This document shows positions 45,901-56,156 of a stretch of DNA of 64,000 bases, one piece after another. Made by a program: the position numbers and the translations under genes. Source of the stretch: Haliotis asinina (lineage: Eukaryota; Mollusca; Gastropoda; Lepetellida; Haliotidae); NCBI RefSeq assembly GCF_037392515.1, contig NC_090287.1, forward strand, positions 14,373,001 to 14,437,000. Reading direction: 5' to 3'. The notes beneath the pieces were generated by a model. That model ran no database searches, had not been told where the DNA came from, and worked only from the letters and a program-made list of their open reading frames with translations. Numbering within the stretch: the stretch's first letter is position 1; every line of letters starts with the position of its first letter.

Positions 45901-48900
45901 CATTAAAAAAGCAGAAAACAATGTCCGAGGGTTGTGACGTTTGAAATCACAGGAGACACATTCTTTAGATGTACGCTCAAAGGAATTAGCCACTGACACA
46001 ATAAGTATGACGGGACAGGCATCGTGCACCAGTGATCAGTGTCTGGGTCTGTACGTGTATTCAATGTGGTTGCTGTTACAGCGGACACCAACCTCCTGGA
46101 AGAGCAACTGCAGGAAAACCAGCGTAAGATGGCGGAAATGCAGCAGTCGTGGGAACAAAGACTGGAGGAAGCCAGGTTAGTACAGAACACACAGCCTCTG
46201 AATTACAATCACCTACATAACTCTCTTATGCCATGATTAACCCTAGTCACATGAAAAGATCGGATGTCTACACCTTATCTGAAATAGAATGTGTTAGATT
46301 GTAGATACATGTTTCATATACTTTCCAGCTGACGGATATCTTATTCTGAACATGTTCTGCGTTACAATCAGATACACTAACCAAAAGAAATCGAAGATCA
46401 TCAAGTTGTTTCATGGTTTAACTTCAGTCATATGAAAAGGCGCATGTCCAGTGCCCTCTTTGACATGGAATGTGATATATGAAAGATGATTTCTTATACA
46501 TCAGAGCTAACGTGTATCTTTAGCCGGTAAAACATTTTTTTGATTGGTTGTTTTTAGACGAGAATGGGAAAAGGAGTTCCGCAGTACCGACCGTAACGAG
46601 TGGGAAAAAAATCCCTATTTGATGAACGTTAATGAAGACCCTCAGCTGACCGGCGTGGTGAAACACGCACTTGTGGAAGGTCAGTATCCAGTTCTAACCT
46701 TTCCCTTCATATTCTTGTGATATCAACGTTTACTTGAATATGTTTCCTTTTCAGCCACGTGGCTCTATCATTGAGATACATCCAGATTGAGCAACGATGG
46801 GTCGGTCGTATGCTTAACATGTGTAGTGTTCATTAGGTGACGCCCTTTGCAAACATAGTGGCACATAGACTGCTGGGCGAAAATAAAGTTTGCAAGTGAA
46901 ATCTGGATTTGACTAAATAACAAACAACTTTGCTGACTTAATATTTATGTATATTGACTGTCACAATTGTGTTTTACAATAATTTAGTTTTCTTCATTTT
47001 CAGTTTTCATTTTCAGCAAACTATATTCAATGTATTTTTTTTTCAGGCTCGATGACAATAGGGAAATCTGGGGATCCGGAGATACATATAGCTCTGAAAG
47101 GCCTCGGGTAACTGATGTTTTGTTAACGATGCGTAGTAACAATTCTGGGGTAATTTTAGTGAAGAAAATTTGTTCCAGAGGATGCTTAAAAATACAACAC
47201 TACATAGTTGAAATAGGTTGAAAATATTTAGGCTCATATTACCTTCTCAAAATGATTAATATCATCCCCAGACCATCAAATGGTCGTTTCCTTACATGTA
47301 AACTGATCTAGCCTTTCAGAGTTTCATATCACTGTTGAAATGTTAATGAAGGGATTGGATTTGAAGGGATTAGGATTTCACGGTTGGATTTGAGTTCTGG
47401 TTGCAATGAAGATGGATTGAAAAGGTTATTGTGTAATATATGCATTGTGTGAACCTTTTATTAGACGTTTTTGAATTACGTGTACTTGAAGGCTGTTCAC
47501 CGTCGCCCTCCGATTGGTCCAAGCTGAGTACTCTTTACTTTCGTAGCCGGCTTTGCATATTCTAACCAAATCCACTTAACATCAGTTACGTTTAACGGGT
47601 CTTTTCTTCAAACACAGAATCCAGAAACAACACGCAACCATTGAAAATGACGGCCGGTCGGTATGGATCAAACCCTGCTCTGCCCATGCTCAAGTTCTCG
47701 TCAACGGATCAAAGATCAAACAAAAACATGAACTACGTCATATGGTGAGCATGAGAAAACACGTTTCATTTCCAATCATTGGCGTTTCTACACTCTCCTA
47801 TTTAGCAGCATGGGTTTCACGGGCGACTTTATGAACGCATTCCGTTGGTTCACTACATAATATCAAAACAACCAGCCACAATGACCTATAATACAATGAA
47901 CATACAACGTAAGGGTGACCAGTTAAAGTACTTTCCACAGTTTGAACAATACTTACGTTTACAATCAATAAAATGCTTGATTTGAAATTATATTGGCCAC
48001 ATTGTACTGAGTCACAGAAAGCTGTTTAACGCGGTTGTCCGCAATATTTTAGCTACTTCACAGCTGCCTTTAAGACAATGAAACATGGATTCTCTGCCGG
48101 TCTGGTATCAAGAAGTCAATGTGATAACCCAGTCTGAACCATAAGACTGAGATAATGACAGTCATAAACGCATAAACGGTGTGTAATGACCATTCGTCCG
48201 ACCATTATATAAAGGATACCAGTCGTACTCCGGCATCACAATGGCAACGCGTTAACACTCTCCACACATCGTCAGGTATCTGTTTCGCAGAGGAAACCTG
48301 TTGTTAAGGCACAAATGAAACTAAGAGATATATTTTTCTCTTCAGGACCGGGTTAAGCTTGGGTCAAGTAGCCTGTTTTTGTATATCGGCTACCAAGAGG
48401 AAAGATCCGACTCCGACCAAGTGGACAAGTACAACTTCGACTACTTCATAACAGAATTAGCTGAACACGAAGGTATTGCGGTAGAACTACACACGCCACG
48501 TGAGTTCGACACAGAGGAGGATCATGCGACCGCCGTTGTGTATCAAGAGTATGTCGATCTGATGCCGGACATTGCAGAAGCAAACGCTATCAGCGAAGAG
48601 TTGAATAAGGTCTATATACACCCGTCTACTTTTAAATCATTTATAAATTTGTATCTGTTGTTGCATCACGTTGTGCCGATTCAATAGGCCTTTTGTCAAC
48701 AAGTAAATTATAGGGCGCCGGGCCGATACACGGATGTGTTCTCTCAACCTCTTATTTCGAAGGAAGTGCCAGTCATGATTTATCTAGAGGTTAAAGAACA
48801 TGAACATAACATTTCTTTGTTCTCTTTGTAACACCGTTGCTCTAGACTGTATGTCTAGCATGTCTTCCAGGTACTACATCCACAGCACAATTCTATACTA

Positions 48901-51900
48901 TATCCCCTGGATGCCGAGTATATATGTCCCTGTGGCATCCAGGGGATATATCACCAGATATCATTTCCAAATAGTGTTCATGATGCAGCGGCCAATCGAA
49001 ACCGTAAATAGACTCTGTTTTATCAGATATTTCCCGATGACCGTGGAAAGGGTTTTGTCGCATTTATTTACTGAATAATACCTGCATGAAGCTAATCATT
49101 TTTCAGAAATTAAAGTTTGAGTCTGAAGTAAAAAGTCAGTCTAGTCATGACACGAAGGCCAAAGCCAAGGAGAAGGAGATCATTGTCCGAGTTACTAATG
49201 TCCTCACAAAGAAGGTTGGTAGTGAAAGCTGAACATGGTTTCAAATATTAATAGTTGAGTTGTGAGTTACATTTCACACCTTAACTTCATAAATGTTCCC
49301 CTCTTCCTGTATATGCCCACGCTTTGGAACACCGCAATGTCCATTTGTTGTTACTCTGGTTGAGAGTTTATAGCGAGTATGTGTAATTGGTTTAACGCCA
49401 CTTTGAAAGGTATTCAAGTTATATGATGCCAGGTCTTTTTTCCGAGAGAAAATTCTCTTTTTTGTGTTTCAAGTTTACGGCGTTGGCGAAACCCACCTGC
49501 TCGGATGTGGTTCTGAAACACTAAGAAACATATATTTGGCAAACCAAGATTTGAACCCACAACCACACAACTCTGAGCCACCCATGCTTTGTTTGATAGC
49601 CGACATGACAAAGCTGCATTGTACATTGCTGACTGCAGCGTGAAACTGTATTACCTCACCATCCCCCATCCCTTATATCAACATGATTCAATGTACCAGT
49701 CGGGGAAAAGGGCGGCCTTGTCGTTCTAGCTGCTGTTTGTGACGCAGGTTATTGCCAAATGTTATCTTACAACGTAATGTACCATCTTCATTTTCTTGTT
49801 TCCCGTCGTGATACTGCTGGTATAGAAAAAGACTATACGTTATTAACCTACATCCTCCTTATATATATGATCACGCTGCAGACACAGCTTCGATTCCGCA
49901 CATGGGTTCAGTTTTTGAAGACCATTTCTGATGTCCGTCGCAGTGATATTGCTGGAATATTGCTAAACGTAAACCCATACTCACTTACTTATATTCATGA
50001 ATAATGTTATCTGTTAGGTTTGGATCTGGTCAAAAAGCAAGTTTCTCCATCGGAAGCTCATCATGAATGGTCTATACGCGCATTTTATGGACCATGGCGA
50101 AGTGACAGTCTCAAAGGAACAGGATCCTTTCTGGGACCCAGTCGAACCCATCTTTTTGGGAAGGTAAGCAAAAGGAACATACCCCGTTTACAGTGTGAGA
50201 ATGGATGTAGCAAACCGATTCAACTGGGATAAGCTCAGGGCGATCGTAACTCCCATATGTCAACATAGACTCTCGACTGTCATAGCGCTAAGGTTGCCAT
50301 TTACAACAGCATTCTGGGGCTCCTTTTCCGAAGCAGCCTTTGCTCAGGTTAACCTTAGCTACCATTCGATACAATGGTCACCTTAATGTTTTGTGAAAGG
50401 GGGCCTAAAATCGTTTCTCAACACTGTCATAGCGTATGTGGATGTGGGGTTGCTTGGGGATTACGCATTCGCTCACTACGTAATAGGAGCGGGTTTAATC
50501 ATTCATTCACGACCTTTACAGGTCATATTTGGTGGCCCTCATGGAGATTTGACTGAACCTGACTGACTAGAGCTAAACCTCACCCATCAAATCTTCCTTA
50601 TTACCTCTATAATACCCAAATTTCTAAGGCTATCAATGTTGTATGGGACTGAGGACTTAAAAGTTAATAAATTCTGTTTGTGTGTCCGTCTGTCTGTCTA
50701 TCCTGTGGAAATCAGGGGTTATTCTGATGTCTGTCGTGTTGGGAAGACTGCTATTGTGACAGCTGATTGCTTATCATATTGCAGCTGCCACGTGTGGTTG
50801 AAGATGTTGGCTTACAGCGATGAGATAGATGAACACTTCACCGTACACAACTACCACGGCAAGGAAGAGGCCGTGGTGCATGTGCAGGTCCTGCCCTGCG
50901 ATAAGGATGGGGTCGAGCTAGAGGAGGATTCCATGGTGTTGGAACCAGAAGACCTCAAAGACAAAGCATTTCATTTTTTGCTGAAGGTGCCTAGCTGCAT
51001 GAGTGTTCGATGGACGAGGGAGGACCCGACGAGAGGGGTAATGTGCAAGTGAGTTTGACAGAATCACCTACACATATGAAGCTTGTCAGTCCCCACATGC
51101 GTCTCACATGGACGTATGCCAAATAGGAATGGGTGAAGTCGTATGATAATGCATGTAACCGTATAGTTAAGGTTGCCTCAACATTTACATATCTCCTGTG
51201 TTACAAAATACCGCAAAACGGAAGTCTTGTGAAATTAGGGTTTGGACTGCGGAATATTTAAAGCAGACATTAATAGAATTCAGTATAATGAATTGAGTAG
51301 CTTCTGTGTCAAAGCTTATAACATTGCATTGAATATCGAGGTAGGATTGTTGCGCTTATTTTCGTCAGATCATGTGAGTGAGTTTAGTTTTGCGCTGCAT
51401 TTAGCAATATTCCAACAATATCACGGCGGGGACACCAGAAATGGGCTACACTCTCATATGACATGATGTTAAATGGTACACAATAGGACATTATACTCAC
51501 TTTGAGCGGATGATTCCTTTTTGAACGTCAAGCAAGTTAACAGAAAGCTATCTTCGTTTGTTTGATGGTTCCGGCCATCTAACCCACTGAACATCGAAGA
51601 CTGTCTCTCTCGTTTTCTATTTAATTTGCAGAATGCCTTTGCGATGCAATAACAACATGATATAAATCCACATTTGAATATGATACGTTATCGTACATGT
51701 TATTCCACCAGACTAAGGTTTTTCGAAGAGAATGAGCCGTTGTGTTCCCAAGTGGTGTGGAGTTCCACGGTGGCCAGTATAGACTACCAGAAACTCTTCT
51801 CCTACAAGAAGATGCCCATGTCCCTTCTTCAGTATCTACAGAGAGAGGCCCTGGTGGTAGAGCTGTGGGGTACTCAGGGTATGTAAACAGTTACAATTCT

Positions 51901-54900
51901 TTGCATAACCTGTGGTTTCCCGGAGAAAGTATAGGTCACCAGTAACCCATGCTTGAGGCGACTAAATATCGAGCTCACGATGTCACTAACGAAATTGTTT
52001 TGACCGGTCTCGACAATCTACAGAGCGCTGTCCTCCCATCGACCATATTATTAAGTTCATATATAAACAGCCAAATAATACATAACGATCACTAGTTTGT
52101 CTGATTCAGACTCACCTGGGGAAACCTGGTCAGAATGAGTCCCCAGCACTCTCTGCTAGAGGACAGGTGGCAGTGTGGATCTGTAACTTGACTGACTGCC
52201 TCTTGTTGTGCCCTCATGACAGGGACTGTTCATTACTGCCCACGCTCAAAACAAAACGCTTCTTTTCAGAAAGAACATTAATTGTAAACAGATCGCATTT
52301 CAGTGTGTATTAATAAACCCAAGCGAACCGATGTGTTATTTGTTGGTATACCTTGACATGTATTGACAGGATCGAGGTTCCTCAGTTTTTACCTGATCAT
52401 GTAACTCTTTGCAGGTACAAAGGAGGTTCGACACACAAATGCTATTCAGGAAAATGGAAACGTAAGCTACTTGCACAAGTTGCGAGTTCACATATAGAAG
52501 CACGGTTAAATCATGATCGTGATGCCTAAATATATTCATGTATACATCTGTACGGGACTGGGTCTTGTTACTTTTCTTATAACATTTTGTACTTTTCTTA
52601 TAACATTTTGATACCCTACTATACAGGCGCGCAAGAAACAGTATATGCTCACGTTTGATGTTGCCTTAAAATGAAACCAACGAATCCTTATTTGTAATAT
52701 TGGACTGATAGGGTTATCATATTTGTGTTCTGGGCGTGTTTGTGTTTTCAGCCTATTACTGTTTTGGTAAAGTTTTCAATCATTTGGTCATACCCTGTGT
52801 TCAAATCTATACTTTCTTTTGCCGCCTCTATCTGTTTGCCTTATTAGTTTTACTAATGACAAATTATAATGGTGGTTGGAACGTTGTTATCTAACTCTCT
52901 AGTCTCTCCCTTTCTAATGCAGCGGAATCAGCATTTCACAGATCTCACTAACAAACTGGATCAGCTGGTATGTGGTCTGTCACTTTATTATTACATTAAT
53001 GTAGATTTCTAACTCTATTTCCTGGCTATTGATTGTCTATGTCCTCCTCCCATATATACAGTGGCTGTGGGTGTATCTATGGTTTGTATTTCACAATAAG
53101 GAACTCTATTGTATTAATGTATTTTCTACTCGTTTTACACATGACGGTTGAAGGAAATGTCCCTTTTTAGCCAATTATATATTAGTCCGATTTATAAGGC
53201 CCAAGTTCATAATTCTCAAAACTTGACATAAAGCAGTACTGATGTGGCGTTGTTAGTACGATGATGTAAACTTGATCTTTCAGATCCCTCCCCTATGAAA
53301 GACGATGCCATCCAAATGTATATCAATATGTTCAGTAGCTGTGATTCCAGCCAATTACTCATAACTTGAAAATATCAGTATCAATAGAATGCTAGTCTTT
53401 AATTCGGAAGTTACTCATTAACTCATGGACCGACGTAAAGTGTGTCGCAGAACAAATGAAAGTCTCAACCCGGTTTAAACATATATATTCCACTTTATAT
53501 ATTCAAAATGGTAAACGTCTAAGATTTACGTTGTGACCAGTAACAAGCGTTTATTTTAAACTATCAAATTATCTATGTATTTGAATAACACCGAGTATGG
53601 AGAAGGTCACTGTTTTAGAATATCAATATTTATGGCTTTTCAGAACGCACAGCTTGAAAAGCTTGATGACGAGAGGGCAAATTTGAAGAAGGAGAATTTT
53701 AAGCTGAAAACGGAATTAGAGCGACAGAAAGAGGCCGTGAAATTAGCTCGTGTTGGGAGAGGTAAGTCTATCCTGGCTTCAGATAGATTTGTGGTCATAT
53801 ATTAAAAACAATTTCCATGCTATAGCATGATCATATGTAAATGATCAGGGGTGGACCATCCACCTAGAATATCGATATACTCAATACAAAATCGATGGCA
53901 CTGATGCTATGTGTTGGCTGGGGATTTTATTCATGAAGCAGATTACGTGAAAGCAACCAGGCACACACGTGGACATGATCCTAATGTGATCGTGACACAT
54001 TATAGAACACATCTTTTGATCCCCATTTTGGTCGGCTCTTGCGACAAACAGATGGTGCCAGGTCCTGAGTTCCGGTCCGCAAAACGGTCGTAAGGTTACG
54101 ACCTATGGGAACTCTCTGAAGCCCATTCCTGGAGTCCCAGGCCGTGATATTGCTGGAAGCGGCGGAAACTTAAACTCACTGACTGACGCAGGGCGAGCGA
54201 ATGGCTTTAGTATGACTAACGCTTTGTGGATAGGGTCCCTGGTCTTCCTGTCGGTTCTCAAAACATGCCTATCTATGAATCACCTGATACCTTTGTAGAT
54301 CCACACTCCTGTTTCCGTATTGATTCCAGATACGTCTCCATCAGCCAGTTCTTGTCACAAGAGTCAATTATTTAGATACGGTTTGGTGACTCGGGCTTAC
54401 GTGTGGTCGTATGGTTGTATACTCATTTAGTGGAGCAATGCTCATGATGTCAGCCACTGATTTCACAATTCAGATTCAGACGTTTTGACAGATAATTGTC
54501 ATATAGATGGGCTGTTACCCCAAGATATCCTGCCTTAAGCGAGATGTTTTCCATTCATTATCCTTCAATTGCCAACACATGTATATATTTTCCCCGTAAC
54601 AGGAAGCTTCAGTGAGCTCCCAGCATCGGTGCCTTCCTCCATCAGTTCATCCAGTTCAACGACAGTGCCGAAGACACACTCGGTTGGCTTGGACGTGGAG
54701 CTCGCCAAGAGCATCAAGTCTTTCTTCCAGGATATGCGGAGTGTTCAGCAGCAGATCAAGGACATGAAAACAGCAGGTAGTGATTAATATTCAACATGTT
54801 TAGTGAACATGTTTAGTGAGTAACGGTCAACAATAACGACAGACCAGTAACTGTTTGCAGTGAGTCAGTCAAAACATGGTGTTGATGCACTCAGTTTGAC

Positions 54901-55756
54901 ACAATAAAACAGCCAAGTTACACATTTCTCGTTTGAGTTGCAATTAGTGCTTACCACAAGTATGTGACACAGGGGACCTATTCCGTTTGCCTCAAACCTT
55001 TTAAGAACGATTAACCCATACTACATTCGTATCCAAGCTGGTTTACCGCACTGGACCCTTATTCTCGAAACGACCATAACCCTAAGAATTCTTAACTTTG
55101 ATCGTAACCAGTGTGTTAAGAATGGGCTTAAGAAGTTCTTAAGACTACGAACGTTTCGAGAATAGCTGGCCAAATTCATAATGCATGCATATCTATACGG
55201 TTTAGACCTAACCCTGCCATGGTATATATGGATATATATTCATCAAGATATGATCTCACACATTCATGGTACGAGCATATCCATCAAAATGTGACTTAAC
55301 ACATAGTACACATAGTATAATATGCGCCTATGCTGAAAACGTACGAATCCCATTTAGCACACCGGTCTTACGGCGATCGGAATGTAAAACTACTGTAAAC
55401 CACGTTTATAACGAACACGTTTGAATATTTTGTTATATAATTTAACTGTTTAGCCAGTTAAAGTTAATGATACACTTGAGTTCACCAGAACCGTGGTTTA
55501 CTTTATTCCGTATATATCTAATGTTATATCCTTACACCTCGTGTACTGGGGATGCTTTTCTTCATTGCACTATGTGTTTCTTATCTGGTTGGCAGTCACT
55601 ACAGTCCAGTCCAGTAATGTCGAGAACGGTAACCTGAAGGCAGCCTTACAAAAACAGAGCGAGAACCTAGTGAGAACTGAAAACCAGATCAACTTGTGCC
55701 TCAAGAATCTGAAACACAGTGTGGTCAACACTATAAAAAAGTCCAAAGATTCGTGA
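21798..55756 (+). CDS. KIF28: Kinesin-3 motor of the KIF28/KLP-6 type, complete
   Basis: Coding exons: 21798-21857, 39249-39437, 39783-39989, 40205-40333, 40455-40589, 42588-42751, 43858-43969, 44460-44527, 45591-45715, 46082-46175, 46558-46679, 47047-47107, 47618-47744, 48346-48609, 49107-49214, 50018-50163, 50785-51048, 51712-51878, 52415-52461, 52923-52967, 53644-53761, 54603-54776, 55596-55756; about 1028 aa, all in phase. N-terminal motor: [13 protein letters not shown]-loop GQTGSGKS (110-117), switch I NATSSRSH (224-231), switch II DLAGSE (260-265), neck near 365. Then short coiled coils (about 375-440), an FHA domain (about 452-545, GKSG and HATIENDG), a conserved sandwich-like region (about 650-830), and a Lys/Glu-rich coiled coil (864-915). 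It best resembles C. elegans KLP-6 (928 aa), a ciliary/neuronal motor, and vertebrate KIF28 (about 967 aa). No PH domain like KIF1A is visible. The 47-nt exon 19 is needed: joining exon 18 to 20 directly gives an early stop. Membrane cargo is inferred from the family. Confidence 0.93.
23040..23196 (+). repeat. SINE family B copy (decayed), KIF28 intron 1
   Basis: GTCAGTCATCACTGGATTGT then TTGTTCCAGACTCGACT, and the tail core ATTACTGATTGTGGCGTTAA. The 5' part is barely recognisable. Confidence 0.6.
23396..23527 (-). repeat. SINE family A copy, KIF28 intron 1
   Basis: GGTGTCGTTGTCGCTTTTAT at the left, GTGGACACCAGAAATGGACT in the body, and two near-repeats of GGGCTGCCCCATTAACC at the tRNA-like end. 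Confidence 0.75.
23594..23655. repeat. (GT)n microsatellite, about 31 units
   Basis: An uninterrupted GT run in KIF28 intron 1, just outside a family A SINE. Likely polymorphic. Confidence 0.97.
23785..24036 (+). repeat. SINE family B copy, near full length, KIF28 intron 1
   Basis: CGTGAAGGTCCGGGATAG at the 5' end, CCTTCAGCAACCCAAGCTTG, GGTGGTCAGGCCCGCTGACT (A-box region), CATCGGTTCCCATTTGCGC (B-box region), and the tail GTAAAACTCACTCAC. It is one of the best copies for deriving a consensus. Confidence 0.9.
25396..25546 (-). repeat. SINE family A copy, full length, KIF28 intron 1
   Basis: GGTTTTACGCCGCTTTTAGC at the left, GACACCAGAAATGGGTTTCA in the body, GGGGAATCAAACCCGTGAG (inverted B box), and CTAAACTATCCCACCGCCCC at the head. 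Confidence 0.9.
25975..26105 (+). repeat. SINE family B fragment, KIF28 intron 1
   Basis: ATAGATCGATGCTCATGATG then CGATTATTTACAGACCGCCG and TGAGTGTTGCGTCAAATACC. Head missing. Confidence 0.7.
27346..27545 (-). repeat. SINE family B copy, KIF28 intron 1
   Basis: TTTTGCAACGCCGTATTAAG at the left, GACAGTCTGTAAATAATC in the body, CACCCGATCCCGTTAGACGC, and CATAGGTTGCTTAAGACCAG at the 5' end. Confidence 0.8.
27650..27810 (-). repeat. Unnamed dispersed repeat, copy 1
   Basis: Contains TCACATTTAGTGGATAAAAA, CTTGAACTTTACCATGAC and CTCAACAAAGGGCACGCATG. Related copies at 30295-30435 and 33930-34150. No reading frame, no clear ends. It does not match the SINE families here. Confidence 0.7.
28290..28775 (-). 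pseudogene. Tc1/mariner-like transposase, internally deleted copy
   Basis: A 161-aa reading frame in intron 1 of the kinesin gene, antisense to it. The N-terminal part has the paired-type helix-turn-helix of Tc1 transposases ([30 protein letters not shown]), then [11 protein letters not shown] and [23 protein letters not shown], the usual pre-catalytic segment. The frame then jumps to the C-terminal [18 protein letters not shown]. The whole catalytic DDE core, expected between those parts, is missing, so this is a deletion derivative that keeps both ends in frame. I could not define terminal inverted repeats. Confidence 0.88.
30295..30435 (-). repeat. Unnamed dispersed repeat, copy 2
   Basis: CTTGAACTTTACCGTGACTA, GGGTAGCAGCATCCAGGAGG, then CTCAACAAAGGGCATGCATG, CCAAGGTATGCAGGTCTTCA and CATGGGGTAT. 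Same orientation as copy 1. Confidence 0.7.
31725..31915 (+). repeat. SINE family B copy (highly decayed), KIF28 intron 1
   Basis: TCGCCTGTAAGAGGTAACTA resembles the 5' GGCGACTAAC region; TATCAGTCACTGGAGTGTCT and CTCGATCATTTATATCGGG resemble the body. No tail. Confidence 0.45.
32937..33145 (-). repeat. SINE family B copy, KIF28 intron 1
   Basis: GAGTGAGTGGGTGAATTTAG tail, CAGTTATATGGCGGCGGTCT, GAGCATCGATCTACACAACT, and CACCACAAGCATGGGTTTCT at the 5' end. Confidence 0.85.
33387..33832. mobile_element. MITE with ~62-bp terminal inverted repeats and 9-bp target duplication (Mutator type)
   Basis: Both ends start CATTCTCTTCCCACAG and remain about 92% identical over ~62 bp (shared GGTTACTTGTCATATCTTCC). 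The direct repeat AGTCTTAAT flanks it exactly at 33378-33386 and 33833-33841. Length is 446 bp. A 9-bp duplication with long inverted repeats fits Mutator-like elements. It has no coding capacity. Low divergence between the arms suggests a fairly recent insertion. It lies in kinesin intron 1. Confidence 0.88.
33930..34150 (+). repeat. Unnamed dispersed repeat, copy 3 (inverted)
   Basis: Reverse orientation relative to the other two. ATACCCCATGCGTGAAGACC, ACCTTGGCATGCATGCCCTC, GCGTGTCGCTACCCTGTTAT and TTTTTATCCACTAAATGTGA are the complements of the shared blocks. It spans the whole shared length, about 190-200 bp. Confidence 0.7.
34986..36224. mobile_element. TTAA-flanked DNA element (Kolobok/T2- or piggyBac-type), non-autonomous
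   Basis: Left: TTAA (34982-34985) then AGGTCACATGCAAC. Right: GTTGCATGTGACCT then TTAA (36225-36228). The 14-bp ends are perfect inverted repeats with a TTAA target duplication. TTAA plus an AGG start fits Kolobok/T2 elements better than piggyBac, but both use TTAA. At 1239 bp it has no transposase frame. A palindromic MITE is nested inside at 35321-35446. It lies in kinesin intron 1. Confidence 0.85.
35321..35446. mobile_element. Palindromic MITE, copy 2, nested in the TTAA element
   Basis: The outer arms AGTAAGATTCTCTTTGCATA and CGGAAGTTGTTATTCATAAA mirror each other. The middle (AGTATGGATTCATATACCGT, TGTCAAACAAAA) matches the reverse complement of the centre of the copy at 6019-6212. It is shorter and more decayed, and sits inside the element at 34986-36224, so it jumped in after that element was in place. 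Confidence 0.75.
36748..36938. repeat. Compound microsatellite (TA)n-(TATG)n-(TG)n-(TA)n
   Basis: About 190 bp of nested TA, TATG and TG runs, the longest simple repeat in the window. It creates low-complexity open frames of up to 122 codons in several frames; none is a gene. Confidence 0.97.
38061..38123 (-). repeat. SINE family A fragment, KIF28 intron 1
   Basis: CTGAGTTTAGCAATACTCCA, then GCAATATCACGACTTGGGCG and ATGGGCTTCA. Only the body is present. Confidence 0.65.
38841..39076 (-). repeat. SINE family A copy interrupted by ~80 bp, KIF28 intron 1
   Basis: TTTAGCAATATTCCAGCAGT is separated from CAGAAATGGACTTCACATGT by about 80 bp of unrelated sequence; then GAGAATCGAACGCTGGGTC and CACTAGGTTATTCCC. 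It ends about 170 bp before kinesin exon 2. Confidence 0.75.
41213..41249. repeat. (ACTC)n microsatellite, KIF28 intron 5
   Basis: Nine or so ACTC units. The motif is the tail of both SINE families, but no SINE body adjoins it, so it may be all that remains of one. Confidence 0.85.
42129..42400 (+). repeat. tRNA-derived SINE, third family, KIF28 intron 5
   Basis: A tRNA-like head is clear: A box TAGTGGTTAGAGCGTCCGCT and B box GGTTCGATGC, then CACGTCATACCAAACGACGT and a body with CGGCTGGGAGTCATTATAAT. It is unlike families A and B. The tRNA similarity is part of the SINE; there is no sign of a working tRNA gene. Confidence 0.8.
44003..44235 (-). repeat. SINE family B copy, KIF28 intron 7
   Basis: GATGAGTGAGTGAGGCAG tail begins 34 bp after the exon 7 donor. 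GAGCATCGATCTAAACAAAT and CACCCGATCCCGTTAGTCGC follow, and the 5' end is GGCAAGCATGGGTTGCTGAA. Confidence 0.88.
46238..46530 (+). repeat. Diverged direct duplication in KIF28 intron 10
   Basis: Unit 1 (about 46238-46345) and unit 2 (about 46415-46530) share, in order, AGTCA-ATGAAAAG-, GATGTC/CATGTCC, GAATGTG, ATATAC/ATACAT and GCT-ACG-ATATCTT. They are roughly 65-70% alike by eye. Confidence 0.5.
48900..48949. repeat. Perfect 16-bp hairpin in KIF28 intron 14
   Basis: ATATCCCCTGGATGCC (48900-48915) and GGCATCCAGGGGATAT (48934-48949) are exact complements across an 18-nt loop. No coding context and no uracil tract after it. Confidence 0.9.
49878..49990 (+). repeat. SINE family A copy abutting the KIF28 exon 16 acceptor
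   Basis: CTTCGATTCCGCACATGGG (B-box region), GAAGACCATTTCTGATGTCC, GGAATATTGCTAAACGTAAA and the tail CATACTCACTTACT, which ends about 27 bp before exon 16 (50018). Confidence 0.75.
51372..51465 (-). repeat. SINE family A 3' half, KIF28 intron 17
   Basis: GTGAGTGAGTTTAGTTTTGC, then ATTTAGCAATATTCCAACAA and GGACACCAGAAATGGGCTAC. Headless. Confidence 0.8.
51928..52040 (+). repeat. SINE family B fragment (decayed), KIF28 intron 18
   Basis: GTCACCAGTAACCCATGCTT then GAGGCGACTAAATATCGAGC, and GACCGGTCTCGACAATCTAC later. The rest is not alignable by eye. Confidence 0.5.
52567..52610 (+). repeat. 22-bp tandem duplication, KIF28 intron 19
   Basis: ACTTTTCTTATAACATTTTG occurs twice in a row with GT/AT at the joins. 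It is pyrimidine-rich but about 310 bp from the exon 20 acceptor, so no splice role is indicated. Confidence 0.85.
54117..54190 (+). repeat. SINE family A 3' half, KIF28 intron 21
   Basis: TGAAGCCCATTCCTGGAGTC, then GTGATATTGCTGGAAGCGGC with the central TATTGCTAAA deleted, then TTAAACTCACTGACTGAC. Confidence 0.65.
55053..55171. mobile_element. Short MITE in the last KIF28 intron
   Basis: GGACCCTTATTCTCGAAACG on the left faces CGTTTCGAGAATAGCTGGCC on the right. Inner TTCTTAA/TTAAGAA words extend the palindrome. At ~119 bp, it belongs to a type common in marine invertebrates. Confidence 0.65.
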
Positions 55757-56156
55757 CGACGCTTGTTCCAGGACAGTACGAAACAGCATTACGTTAACTA
55801 ACCATAGTGTGGAGGCTTACAGAAAAGACTCCACACCAGAGGAACACATTCGTGTGTATAAAGCAGTGCAATGGTGTGCCAGTTTTGAGTTACTCCTATA
55901 ATATAAGTTCCACTGGATAACGGTTATGGACTATCTACCCTTGAACCCACTTAAGTCCGTGCGGGTAACTGATATGTGTGGACTACATACCCGTGCTCAT
56001 CGTTTGGTTTCCTGACTATATATTGCTATTATCAGCTTGCTTCATCACGCGATGTATGATTTGATTATCAGAGCTTCGGGAAGGGTGTCGACAAAAATAC
56101 ATAAATTTAACAGGCACATTTTATGATAATAGATGAAAAAGGTCTAATGTTGCATG

